From assembly GCA_017380635.1 (NCBI GenBank), contig JAFODP010000018.1, positions 62,001 through 126,000 of the forward strand: a stretch of DNA of 64,000 bases. Direction: 5' to 3'. The notes under the pieces are model-generated. The model did not search any database, had not been told where the DNA came from, and saw only the letters and a list, made by a program, of their open reading frames with translations. Below, piece after piece: positions 10,001-17,660 of the stretch. Position numbers and translations under genes: made by a program. The DNA comes from Bacteroidales bacterium (lineage in GTDB: Bacteria > Bacteroidota > Bacteroidia > Bacteroidales > UBA1402). The first letter of the stretch is position 1. Each line of letters opens with the position of its first letter.

Positions 10001-10833
10001 GCAAGGCTTCGGTGAAGCAGGGTTATTTCGATTTCAGTTTCATCATGCCCAAGGATTTGAGTTATTCCAACAAGAGCGGATTAGTGAATCTGTATGCGCA
10101 TAGTTTGGACGGAAACACCGAAGCGCAGGGCGTTTTCGAAGATTTCATCGTGGGCGGCAGCAACAACGAAGCGGCAAAAGACAGCATCGGGCCGAGCATC
10201 AGGCTTTTCCTCAACGACACGCTTTTCTGCGATGGCGGCAACACCAACCTAAACCCGACTTTGATTGCTTTCCTGCAAGATTCCAGCGGCTTGAACACCA
10301 GCGGCAACAGCATCGGTCACGACTTGATGCTGAGCATCGACGGCGAACAGAAATTCAACCTGAACCAATATTACGAATCGGATATCGACAGTTATGTTTC
10401 GGGAAAACTGAGCTTCAATCTGCCCGAACTGACGGAAGGTTATCATCAACTGACACTGAAAGCTTGGGACATGCAGAACAATTCCAACCAGGCCAGCCTG
10501 TCGTTTTACGTAAAAAAGAACGAGCCTTCGAAGCTTTTCGACATCGTTTTTGAACAGAACCAAGAAAGCGCTGCCTTTATTTTCACGCACAATCGTCCGC
10601 AAGTGTGGATGAATGCCGAGCTGCGCGTCTACGACCTGAGCGGCCGCTTGCAATGGCAGAGCAATCAATCGATGATAAACAAAGACAACCATGGCGAAAG
10701 AATAGAATGGAATTATATCGGATTGAATGGTTTGCGCATTGAAAACGGCTTGTATATCTGCCACTTGATCGTGCAAACCAACGGAAAGGAAGAGGCCGTC
10801 ATTTCCAGAAAAATTGTGGTGGGCGCCAAATAA
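7027..10833 (+). CDS. porU: Type IX secretion system C-terminal signal peptidase PorU
   Basis: PorU is a gingipain-like (peptidase C25) sortase that removes the C-terminal signal from T9SS cargo at the outer membrane and attaches the cargo to A-LPS. The 1268-residue protein starts with a signal peptide (MKKLLGYILLMLSAFTASA). The C25 domain spans roughly residues 530-910: VGRFPVRTKQEA precedes the catalytic pair, H780 in NYSGHGST and C813 in TATCDFCRYDD. Ig-like beta domains follow, and the protein ends in its own type A C-terminal domain (ENGLYICHLIV ... SRKIVVGAK). The length is close to known PorU proteins. porV follows after 73 bases, the arrangement expected for partners of one attachment complex. 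No other T9SS cargo signal is obvious in the window. Confidence 0.95.
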   Translation: MKKLLGYILLMLSAFTASAVELTWYVDAQHIWHFEEGSLDEGGLSMYYEQFQDADKISGIGIQFPVFEEIKGNELRAMLPLLKNLPLSDSLQLQVKQSRYRKQKHWDVGFYPYICRDKKYYRLSSFEWKIQQESPLLWQRDDYASRASFIAENESAQREAASRYASQSVMREGKWQKISVTKNGIYRLSYKDLEKMGFDPDKVQVYGYGGHLLEENFGKTERPYFDDLPKVAMYRNDKQGYLLFYAKGLQRWVYDAALGMFVRELNHYSNEAFYFLGETSDAQCLMQHAPEAGEADKISRHYTEFILHENDWTNLGLTGRECYGESFVSAAQQTFSFDLGPHYVKEENASLLVEFVARNTASSTCVINLNNKHIGNLNFNGIPLSDNYTYGTLQRLHKKFNNEEAQLNINLQYRNGGSTPKAAYLDKITLNVRKKLNGDAAVLLFRDPQSVTPGSCVEYRIANASDEAIVLDLSNDQYPQIVPTYWQEGELCFRASAESLKEFALVDLTANLPSPKKQGKVANQNLHGLGAQDLVIIAHSDFMQEAESLAQAHRQYSHLRCVVLDAEQVYNEFSSGTPDATAYRRLMKMFYDRAATDEDLPKSLLLFGDAVFDNRLKTNGLNYNSSRPNKLLCYQSKESLIGTQSYVSDDYFAFLDDNEGAILPQDKMDIGVGRFPVRTKQEAQTAINKSINYLKNKDKGPWKNAVCFLGDDLDNNTHTEHADALADIVRLSHPEFTINKIYVDAFNRENAASGSKTPDANRRFKQLLSQGLLMLNYSGHGSTTAWTEEGLLSITDIKEMKNTRLPLWVTATCDFCRYDDISTSGGEQVFLNENGGAIAMVTTSRVVYSEPNFRLNKAFIQEVFKKEKGERLSLGEIMCHTKQSSSLYNDRNKLNFALIGDPALKLCYPDYQIEITSIDSIPVDAAKPDTLKALSLVSMQGRILDSQGNLAEDFDGIIYPSVYDCEETAYTLGNNGNDVFPYSERNKILYSGKASVKQGYFDFSFIMPKDLSYSNKSGLVNLYAHSLDGNTEAQGVFEDFIVGGSNNEAAKDSIGPSIRLFLNDTLFCDGGNTNLNPTLIAFLQDSSGLNTSGNSIGHDLMLSIDGEQKFNLNQYYESDIDSYVSGKLSFNLPELTEGYHQLTLKAWDMQNNSNQASLSFYVKKNEPSKLFDIVFEQNQESAAFIFTHNRPQVWMNAELRVYDLSGRLQWQSNQSMINKDNHGERIEWNYIGLNGLRIENGLYICHLIVQTNGKEEAVISRKIVVGAK

Positions 10834-10906
10834 TCGCGCGCGTGCACAATAAACAAGCTTTATTTCCGTTAGTTTAATCCATGCAATTTGAATAATACGT
10901 ACAACT

Positions 10907-12037
10907 ATGAAAATAAAACATCTTACTTTAGCGCTCTGTCTGTTGACAGGCTTTACGTTTGCTTCGGCTCAAAGCACTGACGCGCCGGGCAAGGATTATA
11001 ATCCCATCATCACTTCGGTGCCTTCGTTGAGCATTGCTCCCGATGCCGCCGCTACCGGTATGGGCGATGTAGGTGCCGCCACCAATGCCAGTGTTAATTC
11101 TCAGTATTGGAATCCGTCGAAATATGCCTTTATCGAAGACGAAGCCGGTTTTGCCATGTCGTACACGCCTTGGTTGAGCCAATTGGTTTCCGACATCGAC
11201 TTGGCCTATCTGACGGGTTACATGAAGCTGGACGATATGCAGGCTTTGAGTGCTTCTTTGCGTTATTTCTCTTTGGGCGAAGTGATTCTGCGTGAAAGCT
11301 TGGGCGATGTGGGTTATGCCATCCAGCCTTACGAAATGGCCATCGATATGGCTTACTCTCGTTTGCTGTCGCGCAATCTGTCCATGTCTGTTGCCTTGCG
11401 TTACATCTACTCCGACCTGATGAGCGCCGACGATCCTGCCGGTCAGGCTTTTGCTGCCGACATCAGCGCTTATTACAAGAAGCCGGTTTACTTTGGTCGT
11501 GAACGTGGTTTTTGGGCCATCGGGGTGAATGCTTCCAACATCGGTACCAAGATTTCGTACGATGCCGGCAACAATTACTACTTCATTCCCACCGACTTGC
11601 GCATCGGTACCAGTTTGAACTATCCTTTCAACGCTTACAACGCCATCACCATTGCGGCCGACGTTAACAAGTTGATGGTGCCCACGCCTCAAAGCAAAGA
11701 CGAAATTTACAGCGACATTTCTTCCATCGCCGGTATTTTCCGTTCGTTCTACGATGCACCCGGCGGCTTTGCCGAAGAATTGAGCGAAATCAATGCTTCG
11801 CTGGGTATGGAATACGCTTACGACGATCAATTTTTTGTTCGTGCCGGTTATCATTACGAAAACAAATACAAAGGCAACCGTAGCTATTACACTTTCGGTG
11901 CCGGTTTTAAAATGTCCATGTTCAGCATCGATGTTTCCTATCTGATTTCACAAGCCCAGAGCAACCCGCTCGACCAAACCTTGCGTTTCACCTTGGGCTT
12001 CGACATCGAAGGTCTGCGTCAAATTATTGGAAGATAA
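10907..12037 (+). CDS. porV: Type IX secretion system outer-membrane shuttle protein PorV
   Basis: PorV (LptO) is an outer-membrane beta-barrel that carries cargo from the SprA/Sov channel to PorU. The 376-residue product has a signal peptide cleaved near FASAQ, the conserved segment SLSIAPDAAATGMGDVGAAT, then NSQYWNPSKYAF and a series of alternating beta strands ending in TLRFTLGFDIEGLRQIIGR, as in known PorV proteins. The start at 10907 gives a proper signal peptide. Its TAA stop overlaps the ispF ATG by one base (TAATG), so ispF is translationally coupled to it. Confidence 0.95.
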   Translation: MKIKHLTLALCLLTGFTFASAQSTDAPGKDYNPIITSVPSLSIAPDAAATGMGDVGAATNASVNSQYWNPSKYAFIEDEAGFAMSYTPWLSQLVSDIDLAYLTGYMKLDDMQALSASLRYFSLGEVILRESLGDVGYAIQPYEMAIDMAYSRLLSRNLSMSVALRYIYSDLMSADDPAGQAFAADISAYYKKPVYFGRERGFWAIGVNASNIGTKISYDAGNNYYFIPTDLRIGTSLNYPFNAYNAITIAADVNKLMVPTPQSKDEIYSDISSIAGIFRSFYDAPGGFAEELSEINASLGMEYAYDDQFFVRAGYHYENKYKGNRSYYTFGAGFKMSMFSIDVSYLISQAQSNPLDQTLRFTLGFDIEGLRQIIGR

Positions 12038-12516
12038 TGAACATTCGCGTAGGACAAGGTTACGACGTGCACCGTCTGGTAGAAGGGCGGGCACTGTTTT
12101 TAGGAGGCATTGAGATTCCTCATGAAAAAGGCTTGCTGGGTCATTCCGATGCCGATGTATTGATCCATGCTATCTGCGACGCTCTTTTGGGTGCCGCAGC
12201 CTTGCGTGATATAGGGTACCATTTCCCAGACACTTCGGCCCAGTTTAAAGGCATCGACAGTAAGATTCTGCTGCAGAAAACCATCGACTTGCTGGCCGAA
12301 AAAGGCTGGCACTTGGTGAATGTAGACGCTACCATCTGCGCCGAACGTCCAAAAATCAATCCGCATATTCCGGCCATGAAGGCTTGCCTGGCTCCGCTGA
12401 TGAAGGTGGACGAAGATGACGTTTCCATCAAGGCAACCACCACCGAAAAACTCAGTTTCGTAGGTCGCGAAGAAGGCATGGCTGCTTTGGCCGTCGTATT
12501 AATCGAAAAAGATTGA
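12037..12516 (+). CDS. ispF: 2-C-methyl-D-erythritol 2,4-cyclodiphosphate synthase
   Basis: IspF cyclises CDP-ME-2-phosphate to MEcPP with release of CMP in the non-mevalonate isoprenoid pathway. The 159-residue length is standard. Zinc ligands D10 and H12 (GYDVH) and H44 (VLIHAICDALLGA) are present, as are HSDADVLIH and the CMP-site region ATTTEKLSFVGR. The ATG shares a base with the porV stop. The nitroreductase gene follows with its ATG six bases after the ispF stop. Confidence 0.97.
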   Translation: MNIRVGQGYDVHRLVEGRALFLGGIEIPHEKGLLGHSDADVLIHAICDALLGAAALRDIGYHFPDTSAQFKGIDSKILLQKTIDLLAEKGWHLVNVDATICAERPKINPHIPAMKACLAPLMKVDEDDVSIKATTTEKLSFVGREEGMAALAVVLIEKD

Positions 12517-12521
12517 ACGCT

Positions 12522-13160
12522 ATGGCAGACAACTATTTAGGCAACAAGATGGAAGAACATCTGGCCAAGCAACAACATAGCAAAGCTGCCAAAAGCGGAC
12601 GCAGTTTCAATCAGTTGGTGGCAGAAAACCGCAGTTACCGTGGCTTTGACAGAAGTTTCGAAGTGAAGGAACATCATTTGCGTCGTATGCTGGAAATCTG
12701 CAACAAACTGCCTTCGGCCCGCAATCAGCAAGTTTTGCGCTATCGCATGGTCTGGGGCGAAGAAGCCGACAAACTGAATCGTTATATCCGTCTGGGTGGC
12801 GCCTTGCCCGAATTGCATCTGCCCTATCCCGGCACAGAACCCGGCGCCTACATCGTTATTTGCAGCACGGTGGAAGAAAGTCGTTATGTCAGTGTAGATC
12901 TGGGCATTGCGGCGCAAAGCATTCTGCTCAAAGCGGTAGATATGGGCTTGCATGGCATTTGCATCGGTGCATTCAACAAAGAAGCTGTGAAAGAAGATTT
13001 GCAACTGCCGTTGGAACCGCTGCTCTTGCTCGGCATAGGAAAAGGCGCTGAAAAAATCGTCCTCAAAGAAGTGAACGAAGGCGACTCGCTCAGTTATTAT
13101 CGTCAGGATGGCCTGCATATCGTTCCCAAAATCAGTGTAGAAAATTTATTGATTCATTAA
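12522..13160 (+). CDS. Nitroreductase family protein
   Basis: The 212-residue product has the nitroreductase (FMN-dependent, NADH/NADPH) fold: ENRSYRGF near residue 30 followed by PSARNQQ, both FMN-contacting regions, and DLGIAAQSILLKAVDMGLHGICIGAF, the helix and strand near the flavin. The C-terminal LLLGIGKGAEKIV is typical. The physiological acceptor is unknown. I use ATG 12522; a TTG at 12513 is in frame but lies inside the ispF end. The gene follows ispF closely and precedes a GH28 gene by 12 bases, suggesting one transcript, though the functions are unrelated. Confidence 0.9.
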   Translation: MADNYLGNKMEEHLAKQQHSKAAKSGRSFNQLVAENRSYRGFDRSFEVKEHHLRRMLEICNKLPSARNQQVLRYRMVWGEEADKLNRYIRLGGALPELHLPYPGTEPGAYIVICSTVEESRYVSVDLGIAAQSILLKAVDMGLHGICIGAFNKEAVKEDLQLPLEPLLLLGIGKGAEKIVLKEVNEGDSLSYYRQDGLHIVPKISVENLLIH

Positions 13161-13172
13161 ACATAAGTCCTT

Positions 13173-14594
13173 ATGAAAAAAATTACACCTGTTTTCATTG
13201 TTCTGATAGTGATAGTTGGCAGCTTCGGTATCGGTTATGGTATCGGACATCTGATTCACAAAGTGCTCCAACCCAAGGCTTTTTATAAAGTTATCGACGA
13301 AAGAGCCGAAGCTTTGGTGCCCGCTGCCACCTTCGATTATGTGGAAGGCGAAACTTTCCCCGATGGCAGTGTTATTCCCGCATGGTTTCACGATTATACC
13401 CGCGTTGAACATGATGCTTCGTTGAAGCAATACAACATTCGCAAATATGGTGTCAAGAACGATAGTACTTTGTTGCAAACCGAAGCCATTCAGGCCGTTA
13501 TCGACTCGGCAGCCAACAACGGCGGCGGTGTTATTTATGTTCCCAAAGGCACTTATCTGACGGCCTCTTTGTTTTTCAAACAAGGTACGCATCTGTATCT
13601 GGCCAAAGGTGCCGTGCTGAAAGCCAGCGACAACATCGGCGATTATCCCGTTATCGATACCCGCATGGAAGGTCAGATTCTGAAATATTTCCCCGGCATT
13701 GTCAATGCTGACGGCGTGGATGGTTTTACTATCAGCGGCGAAGGTATCATCAACGGAAATGGTCTGCAATTCTGGCGTTCCTTCTGGCAAAGACGAAAAG
13801 TGAACCGCAATTGTACCAACTTGGAAGAGCTGCGTCCGCGTCTTATTTATATTTCCAACAGTAAGAACGTACAGATTCAAGGCATCAAGTTGTTGAACTC
13901 GCCTTTCTGGAATTCACATTTCTATCGTTGTGAAAATGTGAAGATGTTCGACCTCTATATTTTTGCGCCCGTCAAGCCGGTGAAAGCGCCTAGCTCAGAT
14001 GCCATCGACATCGATGTTTGCACCAATTTCCTGGTGAAGAATTGTTACATGGAAGTGAACGACGATGCCGTAGCCTTGAAAGGCGGCAAAGGTCCTTGGG
14101 CCGATACCGACCCCAACAATGGTTCCAACATCAACATCATCATCGAAGACTGTACCTATGGTTTCTGCCACGGCGCCATCACTTTCGGTAGTGAATCGGT
14201 GCACGACAGAAACATCGTATTGCGTCGCTGTCAACTGGATCATTGCAACCGTCTGCTTTGGCTGAAGATGCGTCCCGACACGCCTCAAAAATACGAATAC
14301 ATCACGGTGGAAAACATCAGCGGACATGCCAATCACTTCCTCTACATCCGTCCTTGGACGCAATTTTTCGATTTGAAAGACCGCAAAGACATTCCCATTT
14401 CGTACGGACAACACATCACCATGCGCAATATCGACTTGGAATGCCAGCATTTCTTCAACGTAAAATCGAGCGACCAATATGTGCTGAGCGATTTCACTTT
14501 CGAAAACATCAAGGTAAAGGCCACCGCCAACGGCGACATCGACAAGAGCCTGATAGAAAACTTCGTCATCAACAACGTCAGCATCAATCAGTAA
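13173..14594 (+). CDS. Glycoside hydrolase family 28 (polygalacturonase-like)
   Basis: GH28 enzymes hydrolyse galacturonic acid linkages in pectin with a parallel beta-helix. The 473-residue product begins with an uncleaved-looking membrane anchor (residues 4-28) and then NIRKYGVKND and the beta-helix. Active-site regions are SSDAIDID (first Asp), NDDAVALKGG (the Asp pair) and FCHGAITFGSE (His). The usual RIK substrate motif is replaced by WLKMRP, seen in exo-acting or rhamnogalacturonan-type relatives, so the exact substrate is uncertain. There is no SusCD pair or other pectin gene adjacent, so it stands outside a classical polysaccharide utilisation locus. CpXC gene follows after 3 bases. 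Confidence 0.88.
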   Translation: MKKITPVFIVLIVIVGSFGIGYGIGHLIHKVLQPKAFYKVIDERAEALVPAATFDYVEGETFPDGSVIPAWFHDYTRVEHDASLKQYNIRKYGVKNDSTLLQTEAIQAVIDSAANNGGGVIYVPKGTYLTASLFFKQGTHLYLAKGAVLKASDNIGDYPVIDTRMEGQILKYFPGIVNADGVDGFTISGEGIINGNGLQFWRSFWQRRKVNRNCTNLEELRPRLIYISNSKNVQIQGIKLLNSPFWNSHFYRCENVKMFDLYIFAPVKPVKAPSSDAIDIDVCTNFLVKNCYMEVNDDAVALKGGKGPWADTDPNNGSNINIIIEDCTYGFCHGAITFGSESVHDRNIVLRRCQLDHCNRLLWLKMRPDTPQKYEYITVENISGHANHFLYIRPWTQFFDLKDRKDIPISYGQHITMRNIDLECQHFFNVKSSDQYVLSDFTFENIKVKATANGDIDKSLIENFVINNVSINQ

Positions 14595-14597
14595 GCC

Positions 14598-15275
14598 ATG
14601 TCTCAACATCATATACAGAAAATTGTCTGCCCGAAATGCGCAGCCCAAGGCGAGATGACCATTTGGGACAGCATCAACGTGCAGCTCAATCCCGAACTGA
14701 AAGACAAAGTGATGGACGAAAGCCTTTTCACCTGGACTTGCCCTTCTTGCGGACATCAGGTGTACATCACTTTCGGAACGCTTTATCACGACCTGGCCGG
14801 ACAGTTCATGCTTTTCTTCGATCATAAAGCGGAAGACAACGACCTGAGCGAAGATGCTTTTCCCGACAACGAAGCTTTTGCGCAATTCAACAAAAATTAC
14901 CGTCTGCGTTATGTGCACGGCATCCATGCGCTGAAAGAAAAAATCTTCATCTTCGACGAAGGCTTGTCGGATGTGGTGGTGGAATTGCTGAAATATTTCG
15001 TGCGCAACCAAGTAATCCGCATCAACGAAAGCGATCCGAATTTTCTTATCGGCAAGGCCATCTACTTTACCAACATGAGCGACGACGGCGAACAACTGAT
15101 TTTTGCCTTGGTGTCGCCGCGCAAAGGTGTGGTGGCGCACTTCGGCCTCAGCATCGATCTCTACGAACAATGTCTGCAGAAATCCATCCTCGACGAGCGT
15201 TTCAAACAGGAAAAGAACTGCATTATGAATGTCTGCTACGAATGGATTGACGCCAAATTGAAATCGTCCAAGTAG
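14598..15275 (+). CDS. CpXC domain protein
   Basis: The 225-residue product opens with KIVCPKCAAQGEMTIWDSIN, a CxxC pair, and a second pair in TWTCPSCGHQVYI; together these form the CpXC zinc-ribbon-like domain. The remainder is a conserved alpha/beta region with no recognised catalytic motif (NYRLRYVHG, VIRINESDPNFLIG). Function is unknown in the family; zinc binding is inferred from the four cysteines. It is the last gene before a 401-base repeat-rich gap. Confidence 0.85.
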   Translation: MSQHHIQKIVCPKCAAQGEMTIWDSINVQLNPELKDKVMDESLFTWTCPSCGHQVYITFGTLYHDLAGQFMLFFDHKAEDNDLSEDAFPDNEAFAQFNKNYRLRYVHGIHALKEKIFIFDEGLSDVVVELLKYFVRNQVIRINESDPNFLIGKAIYFTNMSDDGEQLIFALVSPRKGVVAHFGLSIDLYEQCLQKSILDERFKQEKNCIMNVCYEWIDAKLKSSK

Positions 15276-15357
15276 TTTTTTTCGGATATTTCGCCCCGTA
15301 TAAAGGAAAAATCCACCCAAAAGCAAGAATTTTAATCCCATCTACAGCCTCCGTTGT

Positions 15358-15397
15358 CCCCTTTTTTCCGGGAAACGGGGGCTTTGCTCTACTTTTG
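15358..15397 (+). promoter_or_regulatory. Hairpin and candidate fabH promoter
   Basis: CCCC (15358-15361) and a run of Gs at 15377-15381, with TTTCC/GGAAA inside, form a strong hairpin without a U-tract. Directly downstream, TACTTTTG at 15390-15397 matches the -7 box; the -33 box is weak. If used, it would give fabH a leader of about 270 nt containing the repeat array at 15424-15622. Confidence 0.45.
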
Positions 15398-15423
15398 TCG
15401 CGCCTTTCGAAAGCTTTTCCCGC

Positions 15424-15622
15424 TTCGGAGAATGTCTTCGCTTCGAGGAAGAATTTGTTTCGGAGAATGATTTCGCTTCGAGGAAACGTTTTTCATTTCG
15501 GAGAATGATTTTGCTTCGAGTAAACGTTTTTCATTTCGGAGAATGATTTCGCTTCGAGCGAGAATTTGTTTCGGAGAATGATTTTGTTTCGGTTTCGGAG
15601 AATGTTTTCAATTCGGAGAATG
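15424..15622. repeat. Seven copies of TTCGGAGAATG in composite 35-38-bp units
   Basis: The 11-mer TTCGGAGAATG is found at 15424, 15459, 15497, 15535, 15570, 15594 and 15612 (spacings 35, 38, 38, 35, 24, 18). A second word, GCTTCGAG, sits at 15440, 15475, 15513 and 15551, at a fixed 16 bases after the first four copies. The rest of the 15276-15676 gap has no gene; a short minus-strand frame across the array encodes only repetitive Ser/Glu/Lys-rich sequence. Confidence 0.9.
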
Positions 15623-15676
15623 TTTTCGTTTCGAGTAAGCTTTCTGAAGGCAAAGGATTTTTAAATTTATAGAGGA

Positions 15677-16627
15677 ATGAAAATTTTAGGAACGGGCTCG
15701 GCTCTGCCCAAGATGACCTTGACCAACGACATGCTGACGCAGTATTTCGACACCAGCGACGCATGGATTTCGTCGCGCACAGGCATCAAGCAACGACAAG
15801 TGATGTCGGACGAGCATTTGGAAGATTTGGCCGCCAAGGCCTGCCAACAAGCTTTGGAAAACGCAGGATTGAAAGCAAGCGATCTGGATTTTATCATCTG
15901 TTCGAATGTTTTGGACGAATTTATCAGCCCCAATTTAGCTTGCCGCGTGCAAGGACTGATAAACACAGATTGTCCTTGTATACATGTGAATGGCGCTTGC
16001 GCGGGTTTCATCTTCGCACTCAGCATGGCCGAAGCATATCTCAACAGCCACATGGCCAAACATATTCTGGTAGTAGCCGCCGAAATGCCTTCGCGCATGG
16101 TGGATTGGACCGAACGAGGAACGGCCGTACTTTTTGGCGATGGCGCCGGAGCGGTGGTCGTGGGCGAAGGTTCTCAACTGAAAGCCATGCGATTGTCTAC
16201 CAAGAGTGCCATCGATTGTCTGTATCAGAAGCAATACATCAACTCAACACCTTTCGATACGCAAGAGGCAAATAAGACAAGCAGCCTGCAAATGGATGGC
16301 CGGGAAGTGTTCAAACTGGCCGTTTCCGCGTCGATGAAAGACATCAAGGAATTGTTGGCCGATTGTCAGCTGAAACAGGAAGACATCAAGCATTATTTGC
16401 TGCACCAAGCCAATACGCGCATTCTCGACAGCATTTGTCTGCATTTGAAAGAAGATAAAAGCAAATTTCACCAAAACATTCAGCGCACCGGCAACACTTC
16501 GTCGGCCAGTATTCCCATCTTGTTGGACGAACTGCATCGCGAAGGAAAACTACAGCAAGGCGATTACCTGATTCTCAGCGCATTCGGCGCAGGCTTCTCT
16601 ACCGGATCTTGTCTCCTGCAGTGGTAA
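15677..16627 (+). CDS. fabH: Beta-ketoacyl-ACP synthase III
   Basis: FabH starts fatty acid synthesis by condensing acetyl-CoA (or a branched starter) with malonyl-ACP. The 316-residue product has the full thiolase fold with the catalytic triad C108 (GACAGF), H243 (LLHQANTR) and N273 (TGNTSSAS), plus the N-terminal ILGTGSALP and RTGIKQR motifs. An AGAGGA sequence sits just before the ATG, stronger than most ribosome binding sites here. It is separated from fabK by 63 bases containing a separate promoter, so starter synthesis and elongation may be set independently. Confidence 0.95.
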   Translation: MKILGTGSALPKMTLTNDMLTQYFDTSDAWISSRTGIKQRQVMSDEHLEDLAAKACQQALENAGLKASDLDFIICSNVLDEFISPNLACRVQGLINTDCPCIHVNGACAGFIFALSMAEAYLNSHMAKHILVVAAEMPSRMVDWTERGTAVLFGDGAGAVVVGEGSQLKAMRLSTKSAIDCLYQKQYINSTPFDTQEANKTSSLQMDGREVFKLAVSASMKDIKELLADCQLKQEDIKHYLLHQANTRILDSICLHLKEDKSKFHQNIQRTGNTSSASIPILLDELHREGKLQQGDYLILSAFGAGFSTGSCLLQW

Positions 16628-16629
16628 AA

Positions 16630-16659
16630 TTTGGCTCTTTAAAAAAAATGTTACCTTTG
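16630..16659 (+). promoter_or_regulatory. Promoter of the fabK-fabF-fabZ-fabG unit
   Basis: TTTG at 16630-16633 and TACCTTTG at 16652-16659 are separated by 18 bases. The start site would fall near 16667, about 24 bases before the fabK ATG. The -33 element begins two bases after the fabH stop. Confidence 0.7.
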
Positions 16660-16690
16660 TCGGCCTATTAATTCTTAAAAAAACACAAGT

Positions 16691-17629
16691 ATGAAAACTA
16701 GAATCACAGACATTTTAAATATTAAGTATCCTATTATTCAAGGTGGTATGGCTTGGGTGGCAGATGCCAGTCTGGCAGCAGCTGTTTCCAATGCCGGCGG
16801 TTTGGGTATCATCACCTCTATCTTTGGTGGTCCGGAAGCTGTTCGCGCAGAAATTCAAAAATGCAAACAACTCACCAATAAGCCTTTCGGTGTAAACCTG
16901 ATGTTGCAAGACCCCAACACCGAAATCATCGCCCAAATCGTTATTGAAGAAAAAGTGCCCGTAGTGACCACCGGTGCCGGTTCGCCTGCCAAATACATGC
17001 CCGCCTGGTTGGAAGCCGGTATCAAAGTTATTCCCGTGTTGGCCGCACCCGCGCATGCCATCCGTATGGAACGCATCGGCGCTTGTGCCGTCATTGCCGA
17101 AGGTGGCGAATCGGGCGGACATATCGGCGAAATGAACACTATGGCCCTGGTGCCGCAAATTTGTGATGCCGTGTCTATTCCGGTGATTGCTGCCGGAGGC
17201 ATCGCCGACGGCAGAGGTCTTGCAGCCGCCTTTATGTTGGGCGCAGAAGGCGTTCAATGCGGCACTTGTTTCCTCGTGGCCGAAGAATGCACCATCCACG
17301 ACAATTACAAGCAGAAAGTAGTGAAAGCTGCCGGCACCGACACGGCTGTTACCGGAAAAACGTTGGGTCATCCGGTGCGCGCCATCAAGAGTCCCTTCAC
17401 CCGCAATTTTGCCGAAATGGAAAAGAATCCCAACAGCACGCCCGAGGAAATCATGGCATTCGGCGCAGGTTCTTTGCGTAAAGCTGCCCGCGAAGGCAAC
17501 GAAGCCGAAGGTAGCTTCATGGCCGGTCAGAGTGCCGGTTTGGCCAACGAAATCAGACCCGCTAAGGATATTATTGAAAGCATGGTAAAACAGGCCGAAG
17601 AAGTAATGGCCCAACAACATGTTCGTTAA
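16691..17629 (+). CDS. fabK: Enoyl-ACP reductase FabK (FMN-dependent; 2-nitropropane dioxygenase fold)
   Basis: The 312-residue product is a TIM barrel with the FMN-binding pattern of the NMO/FabK family: PIIQGGMAWVADASLAAAVS, SNAGGLGII, VIAEGGESGGHIG and PVIAAGGIADGRG. H144 in ESGGHIG sits where FabK has its active-site histidine. Sequence alone does not fully separate FabK from nitronate monooxygenase, but position directly before fabF, fabZ and fabG makes enoyl-ACP reduction the likely role. FabK enzymes are unrelated to FabI and are insensitive to triclosan. The frame is uninterrupted and the length typical. Confidence 0.88.
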   Translation: MKTRITDILNIKYPIIQGGMAWVADASLAAAVSNAGGLGIITSIFGGPEAVRAEIQKCKQLTNKPFGVNLMLQDPNTEIIAQIVIEEKVPVVTTGAGSPAKYMPAWLEAGIKVIPVLAAPAHAIRMERIGACAVIAEGGESGGHIGEMNTMALVPQICDAVSIPVIAAGGIADGRGLAAAFMLGAEGVQCGTCFLVAEECTIHDNYKQKVVKAAGTDTAVTGKTLGHPVRAIKSPFTRNFAEMEKNPNSTPEEIMAFGAGSLRKAAREGNEAEGSFMAGQSAGLANEIRPAKDIIESMVKQAEEVMAQQHVR

Positions 17630-17660
17630 TCCATCGAAAAATAAACATTACAGAAGAAAC

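Noticed and set aside
12513-12521. TTG start for the nitroreductase
   Set aside because: It lies on the ispF stop region and adds only three residues; the ATG at 12522 is the normal start.
13995-15341. 448-codon minus frame across the GH28 and CpXC genes
   Set aside because: It spans two well-supported plus-strand genes and the gap, with no domain of its own.
15424-15622. Possible CRISPR array
   Set aside because: The repeat core is only 11 bases, spacings vary from 18 to 38, the intervening sequence is itself repetitive, and no cas gene is present.
16691-17629. Annotation as nitronate monooxygenase
   Set aside because: The fold is shared, but the FabK-type active-site His and position with fabF, fabZ and fabG favour enoyl-ACP reductase; the alternative is kept in the entry.
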